Positions 8,294 to 17,280 are shown, numbered from the stretch's first letter. The stretch is DNA of 64,000 nt from Niveispirillum sp. SYP-B3756 (GCF_009495745.1 NZ_WIDQ01000007.1:186001-250000); one strand, 5' to 3'. Translations and numbers: made by a program. Notes: a model not told the origin generated them from the sequence alone.

Positions 8294-8847
8294 GGGATGG
8301 ACCGTGTGCCGGATGGGATGGTGGTTGCGGCGGCATAATCAAAGCTGACATTTGTTTGCGCCTCGCCCGCATCGGGCGTCGGCTCTGCCGGCGGGGCGGC
8401 TGGACGGGGTCGGGTAGCCAGATTGATATCGCCGGCCATGCGGCGGCGATTGCTGCTGGCCTTCAGGAAGCGGCCCAGGGCCACGCCGGCCAACAGTGCC
8501 CCACCGACGAACAGCTCCGGCTGGCGGCGTGCCAGGCCTTCGGCTTTTGCCACCAGATCTTCCAGCCCCCGATCACGTACCTGCCCAGCAAGCTTTGCGG
8601 CCTGGTCGGCGGCGGCCTTCACATAATGGGCGGTGCCGCCATGATCCTCGGCGCGCAACCGGTCGGCGGCATCGCGCAGGGCGCCGGCCACGCCGGAGAT
8701 TTCGTCTGCGGCGCGGCGCTGCTGCTTTTCAAAGCCGCTGCGCACCTTCTCCCGCGCGGCATCCACCATCTTGGCACCGACTTCCTTCACCTGCTCGCCC
8801 AACTCGGCGGAATTTTTTTCGCCAAAGGGATTCGTCTGGTCAGGCAT
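8290..8847 (-). CDS. Helical membrane-associated protein, first gene of holin-family operon
   Basis: 185 aa from the ATG at 8845-8847, chosen for the GAGGAG site directly upstream. Residues about 15-110 form a long Ala/Lys/Glu-rich amphipathic helix with coiled-coil character. A single hydrophobic glycine-zipper segment follows (ELFVGGALLAGVALGRFL, about 115-132), then a Pro-rich tail. This is the usual layout of the ElaB/YqjD-like or nutrient-deprivation-induced partner found next to YqjE-like genes. No catalytic motif is visible. A stress or ribosome/membrane-association role is by analogy only. Confidence 0.72.
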   Translation of the reverse strand: MPDQTNPFGEKNSAELGEQVKEVGAKMVDAAREKVRSGFEKQQRRAADEISGVAGALRDAADRLRAEDHGGTAHYVKAAADQAAKLAGQVRDRGLEDLVAKAEGLARRQPELFVGGALLAGVALGRFLKASSNRRRMAGDINLATRPRPAAPPAEPTPDAGEAQTNVSFDYAAATTIPSGTRSIP

Positions 8848-9469
8848 CTGGTCCTCCTCACCATGGTTGTTCTGCAACGTGCATGGGATAAGAACGCTTG
8901 GGCCTCCCCCTGATGTTCCCTGGGGGCTGTCCGTCCCAGCCATGTGGCAGGCGGGACGCTTCCGCGCCGCGCCATGTGCCTGACCGGGTTGACCAACGTC
9001 CGGCAGGGGCGCACCATTTCTTCATGACGGGGCGGTTTCGATGGCCGTTCCCGCCAACAGACCGACCGGACACGGGGTTACCGTGGCTGGCCGGACATTC
9101 GGTCGGATCGTTATGTGGCGAAGCCACCGCGCTGATGCGGGTTACGAAGGTTTGCGCCCATCCGGCTGAGGCCGACAGGCCGTACAAGATGAAAGCGGCG
9201 GGTGCGTCAATTCCAGGCGCCCCGCCGTTTTCATATCCGGGGCTGGCGGCGGTACGGTGTCTTTTACCCCGTCGGCAGTAGAAGCGGAAAAGCGCTACCA
9301 CCATCGCCCCGGCCCGTTCCCCCACCCCTGCCATTTTTTCGTCTTAGCTGAACCATGGCGTTGCCGTTTCGCGGCGCGATGAACCGTTTTGCGGTTCCGG
9401 TTGTTACAGCTTTGTCGCGCGCCGGCCGGATGGCCGCCTTGCTGACGGGACGGATGGAAAGGGCAGATC
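8848..9469. other. Intergenic region with one large inverted repeat
   Basis: About 620 bases between divergent genes. The only structure I can support is the inverted repeat at 9189-9234. Promoters for both flanking genes must lie here, but I see no convincing -35/-10 pair. Open frames here have no recognisable content. Confidence 0.6.
9189..9234. repeat. Inverted repeat, 14-base arms
   Basis: ATGAAAGCGGCGGG (9189-9202) pairs with CCCGCCGTTTTCAT (9221-9234), 13 of 14 positions, across an 18-base loop. Neither side ends in a T-run, so it is not a classical terminator. It could be a leader hairpin or a regulator site. Confidence 0.6.
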
Positions 9470-10084
9470 ATGTCGGGCTTGGCCTGGAGGGGCAGAGACA
9501 AGGGAACGGGGCAGGCCCTGCCGGTGGCGCTGCTGGCCCTGCTGCTGTCTGCCTGCGCTACGCCGAAGCCAGACCCCACCCCGAAACCCAGCCCATCGGC
9601 CCCGGTCGCCGCCACAGCACCGCAGCCGCTGGTTCCCGCCACCCCGGTGCCCAAGGTGAAACCGAAACCACCGGCCAGCAAGCCGGCGGCCAAGCCCGCG
9701 CCGGTGGTTCCCGACAGCGCGCCGCAGGTGGCGGCCCTGCCGCCCGCCCCGCCGGTTGTTCTGCAACCGGAGCCCGCCCGCCCCGCCTTCAACCCCGATC
9801 GGCTGATCGGCCTGTCGGAGGAACAGGCTGAAGCGGCCTTGGGCCAGCCGGGCCGGGTGGAGGAAAGCCCGCCGTCGCGCACGCTTCATTACGCGGAGGG
9901 GCGCTGCGTTCTGCGGCTGCACCTGTTCATGGAAATGACCAGCCGCAGCTTCCGCACCCTCTCTTACGATCTCAACAGCACGGGAGTAGGCCCCGATGTC
10001 GATCAGCAATGCCGTGACTGGCTCCAAGCTCGCTTCAAGTCCGCAGCCGGCAGCCCCGACGGGCGCGCGGCCAGCCAGCCGTGA
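9470..10084 (+). CDS. Proline-rich outer-envelope lipoprotein, unknown function
   Basis: 204 aa. A signal peptide ends in the lipobox LLLSAC (cysteine about residue 28), so the mature protein should be lipid-anchored. Residues about 30-105 are a Pro/Ala/Lys-rich spacer of the kind that spans the periplasm. The C-terminal part (about 108-190) is globular: GLSEEQAEAALGQPGRVEE resembles the start of SmpA/BamE-like folds, and three cysteines follow. It lies 10 bases before the response-regulator gene on the same strand, so it may report to or be controlled with that two-component system. No specific function can be assigned. Confidence 0.8.
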   Translation: MSGLAWRGRDKGTGQALPVALLALLLSACATPKPDPTPKPSPSAPVAATAPQPLVPATPVPKVKPKPPASKPAAKPAPVVPDSAPQVAALPPAPPVVLQPEPARPAFNPDRLIGLSEEQAEAALGQPGRVEESPPSRTLHYAEGRCVLRLHLFMEMTSRSFRTLSYDLNSTGVGPDVDQQCRDWLQARFKSAAGSPDGRAASQP

Positions 10085-10094
10085 CGGTGCCATC

Positions 10095-10904
10095 ATGCAG
10101 ACGGAAAACCCCATCGCCCGTGTGGCCCTGGTGGATGATGATGACCTGTTCCGCGAAAGCTTAGGCCTGAACCTGGCCGATGAAGGCTATGAGGTGATGC
10201 CCTTCGACCGGGGCCATACGGCGCTGGATTATTTCAGCAATGGCGGCACCGCTGACCTGATCCTGCTGGATTGGCGGATGCCCCGCATGGACGGGATTGA
10301 AACCCTGCGCCAGCTGCGCGCCCGCAATATCGATATCCCGGTCATTTTCCTGACCGTGCTGTCCGACCAGATTTATGAGGAGACGGCGCTGGGCGGCGGG
10401 GCGGTGGATTTTGTCGAAAAATCCCGTTCCCTGCCCATCCTGCTGAAGCGGATGCAACTGATCGTGCAGGGACGCAAGCCGCTGCCCGAAGAGGCTTCCG
10501 CCGCAAACGGGGCCGATCATGGCGGGGCGGGCGGCCAGATGTTCCGGCGCGGGCCGCTGGAACTGCGCCTGGATGTGGCCCGCGCCTTCTGGGCCGGCCA
10601 GCGGATTGACCTGACCCTGACCGAGTTCAACATCGTTAAGCTGATGGCGACCCGCGCGGGGGAGGATGTCTCTTACCGTGATCTTTATGATCTGGTGCAT
10701 GGCAAGGATTTCGTCGCCGGCTACGGCCCCGCCGGTTACCGGGCCAATGTGCGCGCCTTCATCAAGCGCATCCGCCACAAGTTCCGTGCTGCCGACCCGC
10801 ATTTCGATGAGATCGGCAATTATCCCGGCTTTGGCTATCGCTGGTCGGATCGCCATCCGGCGGAACTGACCGGCGAGGCGATGACGGTCCCGGCGGTGGG
10901 GTAA
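10095..10904 (+). CDS. OmpR-family DNA-binding response regulator (ChvI-like)
   Basis: 269 aa from the ATG at 10095; a longer frame would overlap the lipoprotein gene. The receiver domain (residues 8-125) has the acidic cluster VDDDD (13-17), phospho-acceptor D59 in LILLDWRMPRMDG, T87 and K109. K109 is followed by Ser where most receivers have Pro. A winged-helix effector domain fills about 150-255, ending in the typical GFGYRW. The paired kinase starts 6 bases downstream. The closest type I recognise is ChvI/ExoS-partner regulators of alphaproteobacteria, which respond to envelope or acid stress; that subfamily name is tentative. Confidence 0.88.
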   Translation: MQTENPIARVALVDDDDLFRESLGLNLADEGYEVMPFDRGHTALDYFSNGGTADLILLDWRMPRMDGIETLRQLRARNIDIPVIFLTVLSDQIYEETALGGGAVDFVEKSRSLPILLKRMQLIVQGRKPLPEEASAANGADHGGAGGQMFRRGPLELRLDVARAFWAGQRIDLTLTEFNIVKLMATRAGEDVSYRDLYDLVHGKDFVAGYGPAGYRANVRAFIKRIRHKFRAADPHFDEIGNYPGFGYRWSDRHPAELTGEAMTVPAVG

Positions 10905-10910
10905 CAACCG

Positions 10911-12485
10911 ATGGCGACGGCAACCCCCTTTGCCCGTAAAAAGCCCGGTGGGCGGGGCCGTTGGCTCTGGCGGTCGCTGGCGACAAGGCTGGTGCTGGTG
11001 CTGCTGGTTTTCCTGGCCGTACCGCTGCTGATCTATGAGCAGTTCCGTGGTGCCGATGCCGAGAAACAGTCCCTGCTGCTGCGCAGTGCCCAGCAACAGG
11101 GCCAATTGGTGGCCCGCGCTCTGGAACCGCTGCTGGCCGGGCTGGACAAACGTGGCCTGACGGGGCTGGGGGAACGGCTGGCCCCCTATGCCGACAGCAA
11201 TACATCGGTTCGCCTGCTGCTCAGCCCGACGCTGAGGCCAACCATTGCCTCAGCCGGGAATGCCGTGCCGGTGCCGCCATCTGGGGCGGAGGGCTTCTTT
11301 TATGTTGCCGCCGCACCGGCCATCCCCACCGATCTGCTGGACCTTGAAAGGGATCGGCTGATCGAACAGGGGGTGCTGGACAAGCTGGCCGGCAGTTGCG
11401 CTGGCAATTATCCGCTGGCCATCCCGGTATCGCAGGGCAGTGGGGGGGTGGAGTTGCTGACCTCCATCACGCCGGTGCGCACGCCCATGGGTTGCTGGGC
11501 CGTCATCACCTCCCATCGGGCGGCGGCCTATCTGGGGGCTGGGGCTGGCCGGCCCTATTGGCAGAACCCGGAAGTGCAGGTGGCGTCCCTGATCTATCTC
11601 GCCATGGCGGCCCTGGTGATGCTGCTGCTGGTGGAGGTGTGGCGCAACCTGCGTCGGTTCGGTGATCTGGCCCGCGATATCGTACAGAAAAGCGGCCCCG
11701 CCGGCAGTTTCGCCGACCAGAACACGGTGCCCGAGCTGGCCCCGGTGGCGGAGGATTTCGACCGGCTGGTCGCCACCCTGCATAGCAGCGCCAGCAATCT
11801 CCGCCGCGCGGCGGAGGATAATGCCCATGCCTTCAAGACCCCCATTGCCGTCATCCGCCAGTCGCTGGAACCGCTGAAAAAGCTGGTACCGACGACGGAA
11901 CCGCGCGGGCGCCGGGCCTTGGATATGATCGAAGGATCGGTGGAAAAGCTGGATGGCCTCGTCTCCTTCGCCCGGCGGATGGACGAGACGGCAGCCGACC
12001 TGCTGGAACCGCCGCGCCAGCGGGTAGACCTGTCCGCCCTGCTGGAGCGGGTGCTGAAGGGCTATCGCGGGTTGGTGGAGGAACGCGGGGTTGAACTGCT
12101 GACGCGGGTTGACCCGGATATCGCCGTGCGGGCGGGGGAAGATCTGCTGGAAACGGTGATCGAAAATATCATCGACAATGCGCTGTCCTTCTCCCCCAGC
12201 GGCGGGGTGCTGCGCGTCACCCTGCGCCGCCGCGCCAAACAGGCGGAATTCTGCGTGGAGGATGAAGGGCCGGGCGTGGAGCCATCCAGCCTGGACCGGA
12301 TATTCGAGCGCTATTTCTCCCAGCGGCCGCCCGATTCCGGTCCCGTCGACCCGATGCCGCATTATGGCATCGGGCTGTGGATCGTGCGCCGCAATGTGGA
12401 AGCCGTGGGCGGCAAGGTGGAAGCCATGAACCGGGCCGGCGGTGGGCTGTCCATGCGGATCACCCTGCCGGTTTTGGCGGGTTAG
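10911..12485 (+). CDS. Sensor histidine kinase (ChvG-like), partner of upstream regulator
   Basis: 524 aa inner-membrane kinase. TM1 is at about residues 26-42, a periplasmic sensor region at about 43-223, and TM2 at about 224-243. HAMP-like and dimerisation segments follow, with the phospho-accepting H306 in NAHAFKTPI. The catalytic domain has the N-box NIIDNALSFSP (about 417-427), G1 DEGPGVE and G2 GIGLWIV. The sensor region is of the ChvG stimulus-sensing type. The gene begins 6 bases after its regulator, so it forms a two-gene unit, perhaps with the lipoprotein. Unlike classic chvI-chvG loci there is no hprK or PTS gene downstream. Confidence 0.88.
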   Translation: MATATPFARKKPGGRGRWLWRSLATRLVLVLLVFLAVPLLIYEQFRGADAEKQSLLLRSAQQQGQLVARALEPLLAGLDKRGLTGLGERLAPYADSNTSVRLLLSPTLRPTIASAGNAVPVPPSGAEGFFYVAAAPAIPTDLLDLERDRLIEQGVLDKLAGSCAGNYPLAIPVSQGSGGVELLTSITPVRTPMGCWAVITSHRAAAYLGAGAGRPYWQNPEVQVASLIYLAMAALVMLLLVEVWRNLRRFGDLARDIVQKSGPAGSFADQNTVPELAPVAEDFDRLVATLHSSASNLRRAAEDNAHAFKTPIAVIRQSLEPLKKLVPTTEPRGRRALDMIEGSVEKLDGLVSFARRMDETAADLLEPPRQRVDLSALLERVLKGYRGLVEERGVELLTRVDPDIAVRAGEDLLETVIENIIDNALSFSPSGGVLRVTLRRRAKQAEFCVEDEGPGVEPSSLDRIFERYFSQRPPDSGPVDPMPHYGIGLWIVRRNVEAVGGKVEAMNRAGGGLSMRITLPVLAG

Positions 12486-12501
12486 CAGGCTTTATCCCCG
12501 C

Positions 12502-13851
12502 TCACCGCTCGAACCGCCCCACCAGCTCCAGATGCGAGGACCAGAGGAACTGGTCCACCGGCCAGATATCCGTCAGCCGATAGCCGCCCTCCACCAGCAG
12601 GGCTGCGTCGCGGGTGAAGGTGGCGGGGTTGCAGGACACGGCAATCAGCACCGGTACCGTCGATTTCGCCAGTTCGGCTGCCTGGGCCTGGGCACCGGCG
12701 CGCGGCGGATCGAACAGAACGGCTTCGAAACGGTTGAGGTCATAGGGCGGCAACGGGTCGCGGAACAGGTCACGCCGTTCCACCGTCACCTGTCCCGGCG
12801 GGCGGATGCGGGCCCCGGCCTGCAGCGATGCCACCGCATCGCCATCGTCCTCCACCGCATGAACGCGGGCTTGTTGCGATAACGGAAAGGTCAGTGTGCC
12901 ACTGCCGGCGAACAGGTCGGCCACCTCTTTCGCCGGCCCGATCCCGGTCAGGGCGGCGGCGATGATGGCGGACTCCCCGGCGAGGCTCGCCTGCAAAAAG
13001 CTGCCAGGCGCGGGGGATTGGGAGACGGGGCCGAAGGTGATGCTGCCCCGACGGCGCATGGCGATGGGTTCCGCCGGTCGCCCTTCCTTGGGCCGCCAGC
13101 ACAGCCGGGCCAGATCGGCGGTCTCGGCGAAGGCGGCCAGGGTTTCCAGCACCCGCAGATCGGGTTCCGGCAGCCCCTCCAGCACCATATCCACCCCGTC
13201 ATCCAGCAGGGTCAGGGAGACATCAATCTGCTGTCCGTCGGCCAGAATCTGGCTCAACACCGCGCGCAGCGGGTTCAGCAGCGCCACCAGCGGCGGGGCC
13301 AGCACGGCGCATTCGGCCAGATCAACCAGCTTGTGCGAATGCGCTTCGTTAAAGCCCAGCCAGGTCCGCCGGCCGCGCTGGGCCGCCACCAGGCTGGCCC
13401 GGCGCCGCCCGCCCTGGCCTGTGCGCGCCATCGGGTGCAGGGTCACCCCCTCGCCCAGCAGGCCTGCCCGGCCCAGGATGCTGGTCAGCATTTCCAGCTT
13501 CCAGGCGGTATAGGTTGCCTCATCCATGTGCTGGGCGGCACAGCCGCCGCAACTGCCGAAATGCTGGCAGGCCGGATCGGTCCGGCCCGGTGCCTCCTCC
13601 AGCAGGCTGACCGGCACGCCTTCCCAGCCATCGGCGCGGGCTTCGCCGAACTTCACCATCAGCCGGTCGCCGGCCAGCGTCTGCGGCACATAAAGCCGGT
13701 GGCCCTGCCATTCCGCCAGCCCGTCACCCCGCCCGCCGACACGGGTGATGGTCACCTCTACCGGGCCATGGGTGGGCGGTTCCTGCCGCACCTTGGCGGG
13801 CGGGCGGTGGCTGGGGCGGGGCTTGTTGCTATGCCGGCGGGGGGCGGCCAT
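12502..13851 (-). CDS. TrmA/RumA-family SAM-dependent RNA uridine C5-methyltransferase
   Basis: 449 aa. An N-terminal TRAM domain (about residues 28-88) is followed by the Fe-S ligand cysteines C95, C101, C104 and C181. A Rossmann methyltransferase domain then carries DLFAGSGTLTFPL (SAM binding), the FDPPRAGA motif and the catalytic C407 in AVSCNPATF. These are the marks of RumA/RlmD-type enzymes that methylate C5 of a uridine in rRNA. The exact target (U747 or U1939 equivalent) cannot be read from sequence. The very basic N-terminal 25 residues suit RNA binding. Convergent with the histidine kinase gene, 16 bases apart. Confidence 0.9.
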   Translation of the reverse strand: MAAPRRHSNKPRPSHRPPAKVRQEPPTHGPVEVTITRVGGRGDGLAEWQGHRLYVPQTLAGDRLMVKFGEARADGWEGVPVSLLEEAPGRTDPACQHFGSCGGCAAQHMDEATYTAWKLEMLTSILGRAGLLGEGVTLHPMARTGQGGRRRASLVAAQRGRRTWLGFNEAHSHKLVDLAECAVLAPPLVALLNPLRAVLSQILADGQQIDVSLTLLDDGVDMVLEGLPEPDLRVLETLAAFAETADLARLCWRPKEGRPAEPIAMRRRGSITFGPVSQSPAPGSFLQASLAGESAIIAAALTGIGPAKEVADLFAGSGTLTFPLSQQARVHAVEDDGDAVASLQAGARIRPPGQVTVERRDLFRDPLPPYDLNRFEAVLFDPPRAGAQAQAAELAKSTVPVLIAVSCNPATFTRDAALLVEGGYRLTDIWPVDQFLWSSHLELVGRFER

Positions 13852-13879
13852 GGCGGTGACTTTCGTTCCGAGGTCGAAA

Positions 13880-14353
13880 TTATAGAATGATGTTGTTGGC
13901 CAGGATGGCGCGGGCCTCTGGCGGCAGCGGGGTGGGCCGGCGGGTCTGCCGGTCGATCAGCACCATCCACGCCTCATGCGTGGCCGCATTCGTTCCGTTT
14001 ACGAAAAGACCGGCCAGGATGCTGAAGGAGCTGGTGCCGACCGTTCCGATGCCGACACCAATATCCAGCCGGGCGGGGCGATGCACCTCCGCGTTGAATT
14101 CGGTCCGGGTGGTTTTGATCACCATCAGCCCATCCGGCAACAGCGGACGGATTTCCAACCGCTCGGTCAGACAGACGCGGCCATTTTCCATGATGATATT
14201 GATGGCATTATTGTTGGCATGGCCCAGCGGGTCCAGGTCGCCAAAGCGCACATGGTCCTGTACCCAGTGCCGGAAGCGGGCCGGGTCGCGCAACAGGTTC
14301 AGATCGATCATATCCATATCACCGCGCATAGAGGCAGGCATCGTCCCGGTCAA
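13880..14353 (-). CDS. Hotdog-fold acyl-CoA thioesterase (4HBT type)
   Basis: 157 aa. DPLGHANNNA (residues 41-50) matches the active-site segment of 4-hydroxybenzoyl-CoA thioesterase-like enzymes, with D41 as the likely catalytic aspartate. FNAEVHRPARLDI and AWMVLIDRQTRRPTPLP fit the rest of a single hotdog domain. Such enzymes hydrolyse short or aromatic acyl-CoAs; the substrate is unknown. ATGs at residues 5, 9, 13 and 15 are alternative starts and the domain begins only at about residue 30, so the true N-terminus is uncertain. It is followed 28 bases later by the RNA methyltransferase gene. Confidence 0.82.
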   Translation of the reverse strand: MTGTMPASMRGDMDMIDLNLLRDPARFRHWVQDHVRFGDLDPLGHANNNAINIIMENGRVCLTERLEIRPLLPDGLMVIKTTRTEFNAEVHRPARLDIGVGIGTVGTSSFSILAGLFVNGTNAATHEAWMVLIDRQTRRPTPLPPEARAILANNIIL

Positions 14354-14482
14354 GCCCGCTTACGTCGGGGGGCGTGCCCCGCCTGGGCATAGGTGGTGAC
14401 CCACATTTCGGCAAGCAGGACGCGGCAAAGGATGTTAGAAGGGGGCTTACCGGTAATCTCTAATCCCGGAAGGGGTCCATCC

Positions 14483-14728
14483 ATGTCCGAACCGACCAAC
14501 ACCAGCGCCGCCGAGCAGCTCTTCGACAAGGCGCTCGACCTGGCCGAGAAGCATCTTGAAGCGGCCATGAAGGAAGGTGGCGCGCTTTCCGGCTATGTGG
14601 CGATTGCCATGATCGAAGCGGCGGTGAACCAGGCCGTTGAAGAGACCAGCCACGAAGACGTGGCCGACATGTTGCGCGATCTGGCCGACCAGATCGAAGC
14701 CGACGCCGAGGAAGGTGACGAGGAGTAA
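14483..14728 (+). CDS. Small acidic conserved-looking protein, unknown function
   Basis: 81 aa from the ATG at 14483, preceded by GGAAGGGG. It is almost entirely helical and strongly acidic at the C-terminus (DQIEADAEEGDEE). No cysteines, no signal peptide, no recognised domain. It stands alone between divergent and convergent neighbours and is followed by a strong terminator (14807), which supports it being a real transcription unit. Function unknown. Confidence 0.72.
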   Translation: MSEPTNTSAAEQLFDKALDLAEKHLEAAMKEGGALSGYVAIAMIEAAVNQAVEETSHEDVADMLRDLADQIEADAEEGDEE

Positions 14729-14806
14729 TCCTCGAAGGACAACGGCCGCAAGGCCGAACGACAGGCGTTATGCACACCCGTCAGGGTGTTGATGACGCGC
14801 GCTGTG

Positions 14807-14841
14807 ACGCCCCGCCGATATTTTCGGCGGGGCGTTTTGTT
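14807..14841 (+). terminator. Rho-independent terminator
   Basis: Perfect 12-bp stem ACGCCCCGCCGA / TCGGCGGGGCGT (14807-14818 and 14824-14835) followed by GTTTTGTT-type U tract on the plus strand. It terminates the small acidic-protein gene. Confidence 0.88.
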
Positions 14842-14849
14842 ATCAGGGC

Positions 14850-16343
14850 TTACTGCCCCGCCTCCTCCATCGCAGCCTTGTACGTGGCCACATAATTGCG
14901 GGCCGAGGCCTGCCAGGAGACATCGCGCCCCATGGCGTTGCGCTGCACCTGCCGCCACAGGTCGCTGCGGTGGTACAGGGTCAGCGCCCGGTCGATGGCG
15001 GGCAGCATGGCCGCCACGGTGACGGGGGCGAAGGTGAAGCCGGTGGCCGTGCCGGCGGCCAGGCTGTCCTCCGTCACATCCGTCACCGTATCGGCCAGCC
15101 CGCCGACATGGGCCACCAGCGGCAGGCTGCCATAGCGCAGGGCATACATCTGCGTCAGGCCGCAGGGCTCAAACCGTGACGGCACCATCAGCACATCCAC
15201 CCCGGCCTGCAGCCGGTGCGACAATGCCTCATCATAGCCCAGCACCAGCCCCACCCGGCCGGGGAAGCGGCGGGCGGCCCCGGCCAGGGCCTGTTCCAGC
15301 GCCGCACTGCCGGTGCCCAGCACCACCAGTTGCGCGCCCCTTTCCACCAGATAGGGCAGGGCATCGACCACCAGATCGATGCCCTTTTGGTCGGTCAGGC
15401 GGCTGACAATGCCGAAAAGGGGAGCGTGCAGGTCAGGCGCCAGCCCGAAAATCCGCTGCAATTCCGCCTTGTTGGGGATTTTCGCCTCCAACTGGTCGGC
15501 ATCATAGGGGCTGACCAGTTGTGGGTCGCGCCGGCTGTCCCAGGCATCGGTATCGATGCCGTTCAGGATGCCCTCCAGGGCGGCGGCCCGGGCGCGCAAC
15601 AGCCCGTCCAGCCCGAACCCCATGGTTTCCCCCTGGATCTCGGTGGCATAGGTGGGGCTGACGGTGGTGAGCCGGTCGGAATAGACCAGCCCGGCCTTCA
15701 GGAAGCTGAGCTGGGAATGGAATTCCAGCCCGTTGGGCGTGTAGCTGTCCCAGGGGATGCCCAGTGTGGGCAGCAGGTCGGGCGGGTACAGGCCCTGGAA
15801 AGCCATGTTGTGGATGGTGAAGACGGTGCCGGGGCGCTTGGCATCACCAAAGGGCCAGAGCGGATGGCGCAGATAGGCGGCGGCCAACCCCGCCTGCCAA
15901 TCATGCCCATGTACTACCTCGGGCTTCCAGCCGGCCCGGCCCCGCCCGCCGTCGCCATCCAGCCCGATCAGTGCTGCCGCGCGGCCCAAGGCGGCGAAGC
16001 GCAGGTGATTATCGCTCCAATCCTTGCCGTCCGGCCCCAGATAGGGGTTGCCCTTGCGTCCGAAGAAGGAGGGGACGTCCAGGGCATAGACCGTGCTGCC
16101 ATCCACCCCGCGCCCCGACAGCAGCCGGGCCGGCGCCTGGGAGGTGAGGCCCGGCATCCCGCGCAGATCACGCAGCGGCTTCACATTTTCCAGCTTTTCC
16201 AGCACGCCGGGGTAGCCCGGCAGCAGCAGCCGGACATCTGCCCCTTCGGCCCGCAGGGCGGCGGGCAAGGCCCCGGCCACATCCCCCAGACCCCCGGTCT
16301 TCACATAGGGCAGACATTCCGACGTGACGAAAAGAACGCGCAT
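14850..16343 (-). CDS. glgA: Glycogen synthase GlgA
   Basis: 497 aa GT5-family ADP-glucose:glucan glucosyltransferase, cytoplasmic. The N-terminal K15-T-G-G-L19 motif binds ADP-glucose. The C-terminal Rossmann half has the [13 protein letters not shown] and [15 protein letters not shown] segments, including the conserved E-x7-E type region. The length is normal. It is the third gene of a leftward cluster glgC-map-glgA, 33 bases after map. Only a weak ribosome site (CGGAAT) is visible, and a strong hairpin lies in the end of map just upstream. Confidence 0.96.
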   Translation of the reverse strand: MRVLFVTSECLPYVKTGGLGDVAGALPAALRAEGADVRLLLPGYPGVLEKLENVKPLRDLRGMPGLTSQAPARLLSGRGVDGSTVYALDVPSFFGRKGNPYLGPDGKDWSDNHLRFAALGRAAALIGLDGDGGRGRAGWKPEVVHGHDWQAGLAAAYLRHPLWPFGDAKRPGTVFTIHNMAFQGLYPPDLLPTLGIPWDSYTPNGLEFHSQLSFLKAGLVYSDRLTTVSPTYATEIQGETMGFGLDGLLRARAAALEGILNGIDTDAWDSRRDPQLVSPYDADQLEAKIPNKAELQRIFGLAPDLHAPLFGIVSRLTDQKGIDLVVDALPYLVERGAQLVVLGTGSAALEQALAGAARRFPGRVGLVLGYDEALSHRLQAGVDVLMVPSRFEPCGLTQMYALRYGSLPLVAHVGGLADTVTDVTEDSLAAGTATGFTFAPVTVAAMLPAIDRALTLYHRSDLWRQVQRNAMGRDVSWQASARNYVATYKAAMEEAGQ

Positions 16344-16376
16344 GATGATTCCGAGAGCCTGTGAAACGGGGTTGCG

Positions 16377-17219
16377 TTATCGGGATAACGGCTTGATCGC
16401 CCCCACCGGGCGATCAAGCCCGCCCGGCGACAGGGTGAAAATTTCCACCCCGTTCGCCGTCACCCCCACCGTATGTTCGAACTGGGCGGAAAGGGACAGG
16501 TCGCGGGTGACGTTGGTCCAGCCATCATCCAACTGGCGCAGGCCGGGGCCGCCCTGGTTGAGCATCGGTTCCACGGTGAAGATCATGCCGGGCACCAGCT
16601 TCATGCCGCGTCCCGGCTTGCCCCAATGCATCACATCCGGCGCATCATGGAACACCCGGCCGATGCCGTGCCCCACATAATCGCGCACGCTGGAATAGCC
16701 CACGGCGCGGGCCATGCGGTCAATGACATGGCCGACATCACCCAGATGTTTGCCCGGCGCCACCTCTGCGATGCCGGCCATGGTGGCATCATAGGTGGTG
16801 CGCACCAGATGGGCGGCGCGCGGGTTGACCGTTCCCACCAGATACATGCGGCTGGTATCGCCATACCAGCCGTCCAGAATGGCCGTGACGTCGATATTGA
16901 CGATATCGCCATCCTTCAGCAGCACCTTATCATCCGGCACGCCATGGTTGACGACATGGTTGGGGGAGATGCAGCAGGATTTGGGATAGCCGTGATAGCC
17001 CAGCGTGGCGGGAATGGCCCCATGGTCCCGCATGAACGTATCGGCGATACGGTCCAGCGCCCCGGTGCTGACGCCCGGCTGTACATAGGGGGTGAGATGG
17101 TCCAGGCAGGCGGCAGCGATGCGGCCCGCCGCGCGCATGGCGGCAAAGCCCTCTTCCCCATGCAGGGGAACCCGCCGGCCCATCGGGTCCAGCACGAAAT
17201 TGCCCGCATAGGTCTTCAT
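16377..17219 (-). CDS. map: Type I methionine aminopeptidase, between glgC and glgA
   Basis: 280 aa. All metal ligands are visible: D110, D121, H184, E217 and E248, plus the substrate-binding H92. The enzyme removes the initiator Met from nascent proteins. An N-terminal extension of about 25 residues (GNFVLDPMGRRVPLHGEEG) precedes the usual EEGFAAMRAAGRI start. GGGGGAGGG lies just upstream of the ATG. Its location between two glycogen-synthesis genes on the same strand is unusual. Many alphaproteobacteria have more than one map gene, so this may be a secondary copy; that cannot be judged from one window. Confidence 0.94.
   Translation of the reverse strand: MKTYAGNFVLDPMGRRVPLHGEEGFAAMRAAGRIAAACLDHLTPYVQPGVSTGALDRIADTFMRDHGAIPATLGYHGYPKSCCISPNHVVNHGVPDDKVLLKDGDIVNIDVTAILDGWYGDTSRMYLVGTVNPRAAHLVRTTYDATMAGIAEVAPGKHLGDVGHVIDRMARAVGYSSVRDYVGHGIGRVFHDAPDVMHWGKPGRGMKLVPGMIFTVEPMLNQGGPGLRQLDDGWTNVTRDLSLSAQFEHTVGVTANGVEIFTLSPGGLDRPVGAIKPLSR
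16389..16419 (-). other. Perfect 13-bp hairpin in the last codons of map
   Basis: GGCTTGATCGCCC (16389-16401) and GGGCGATCAAGCC (16407-16419) form a perfect stem with loop CCACC, inside the final codons of map and 46 bases before the glgA start. No T-run follows on the minus strand, so it is more likely an mRNA stability or processing element than a terminator. Function inferred. Confidence 0.6.
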
Positions 17220-17236
17220 GACAGCCCTCCCCCGTG

Positions 17237-17280
17237 CCAGGGGACGGTGCCTGCCTTATCGCCGGCACCGCCCGCCCTGG
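17237..17280 (-). other. Interrupted hairpin between glgC and map
   Basis: In the 61-base glgC-map gap, CCAGGG/CCCTGG and CGGTGCC/GGCACCG pair as a two-part stem. There is no U tract; the map ribosome site follows directly. It probably affects intercistronic mRNA processing or expression balance. Role inferred. Confidence 0.45.
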
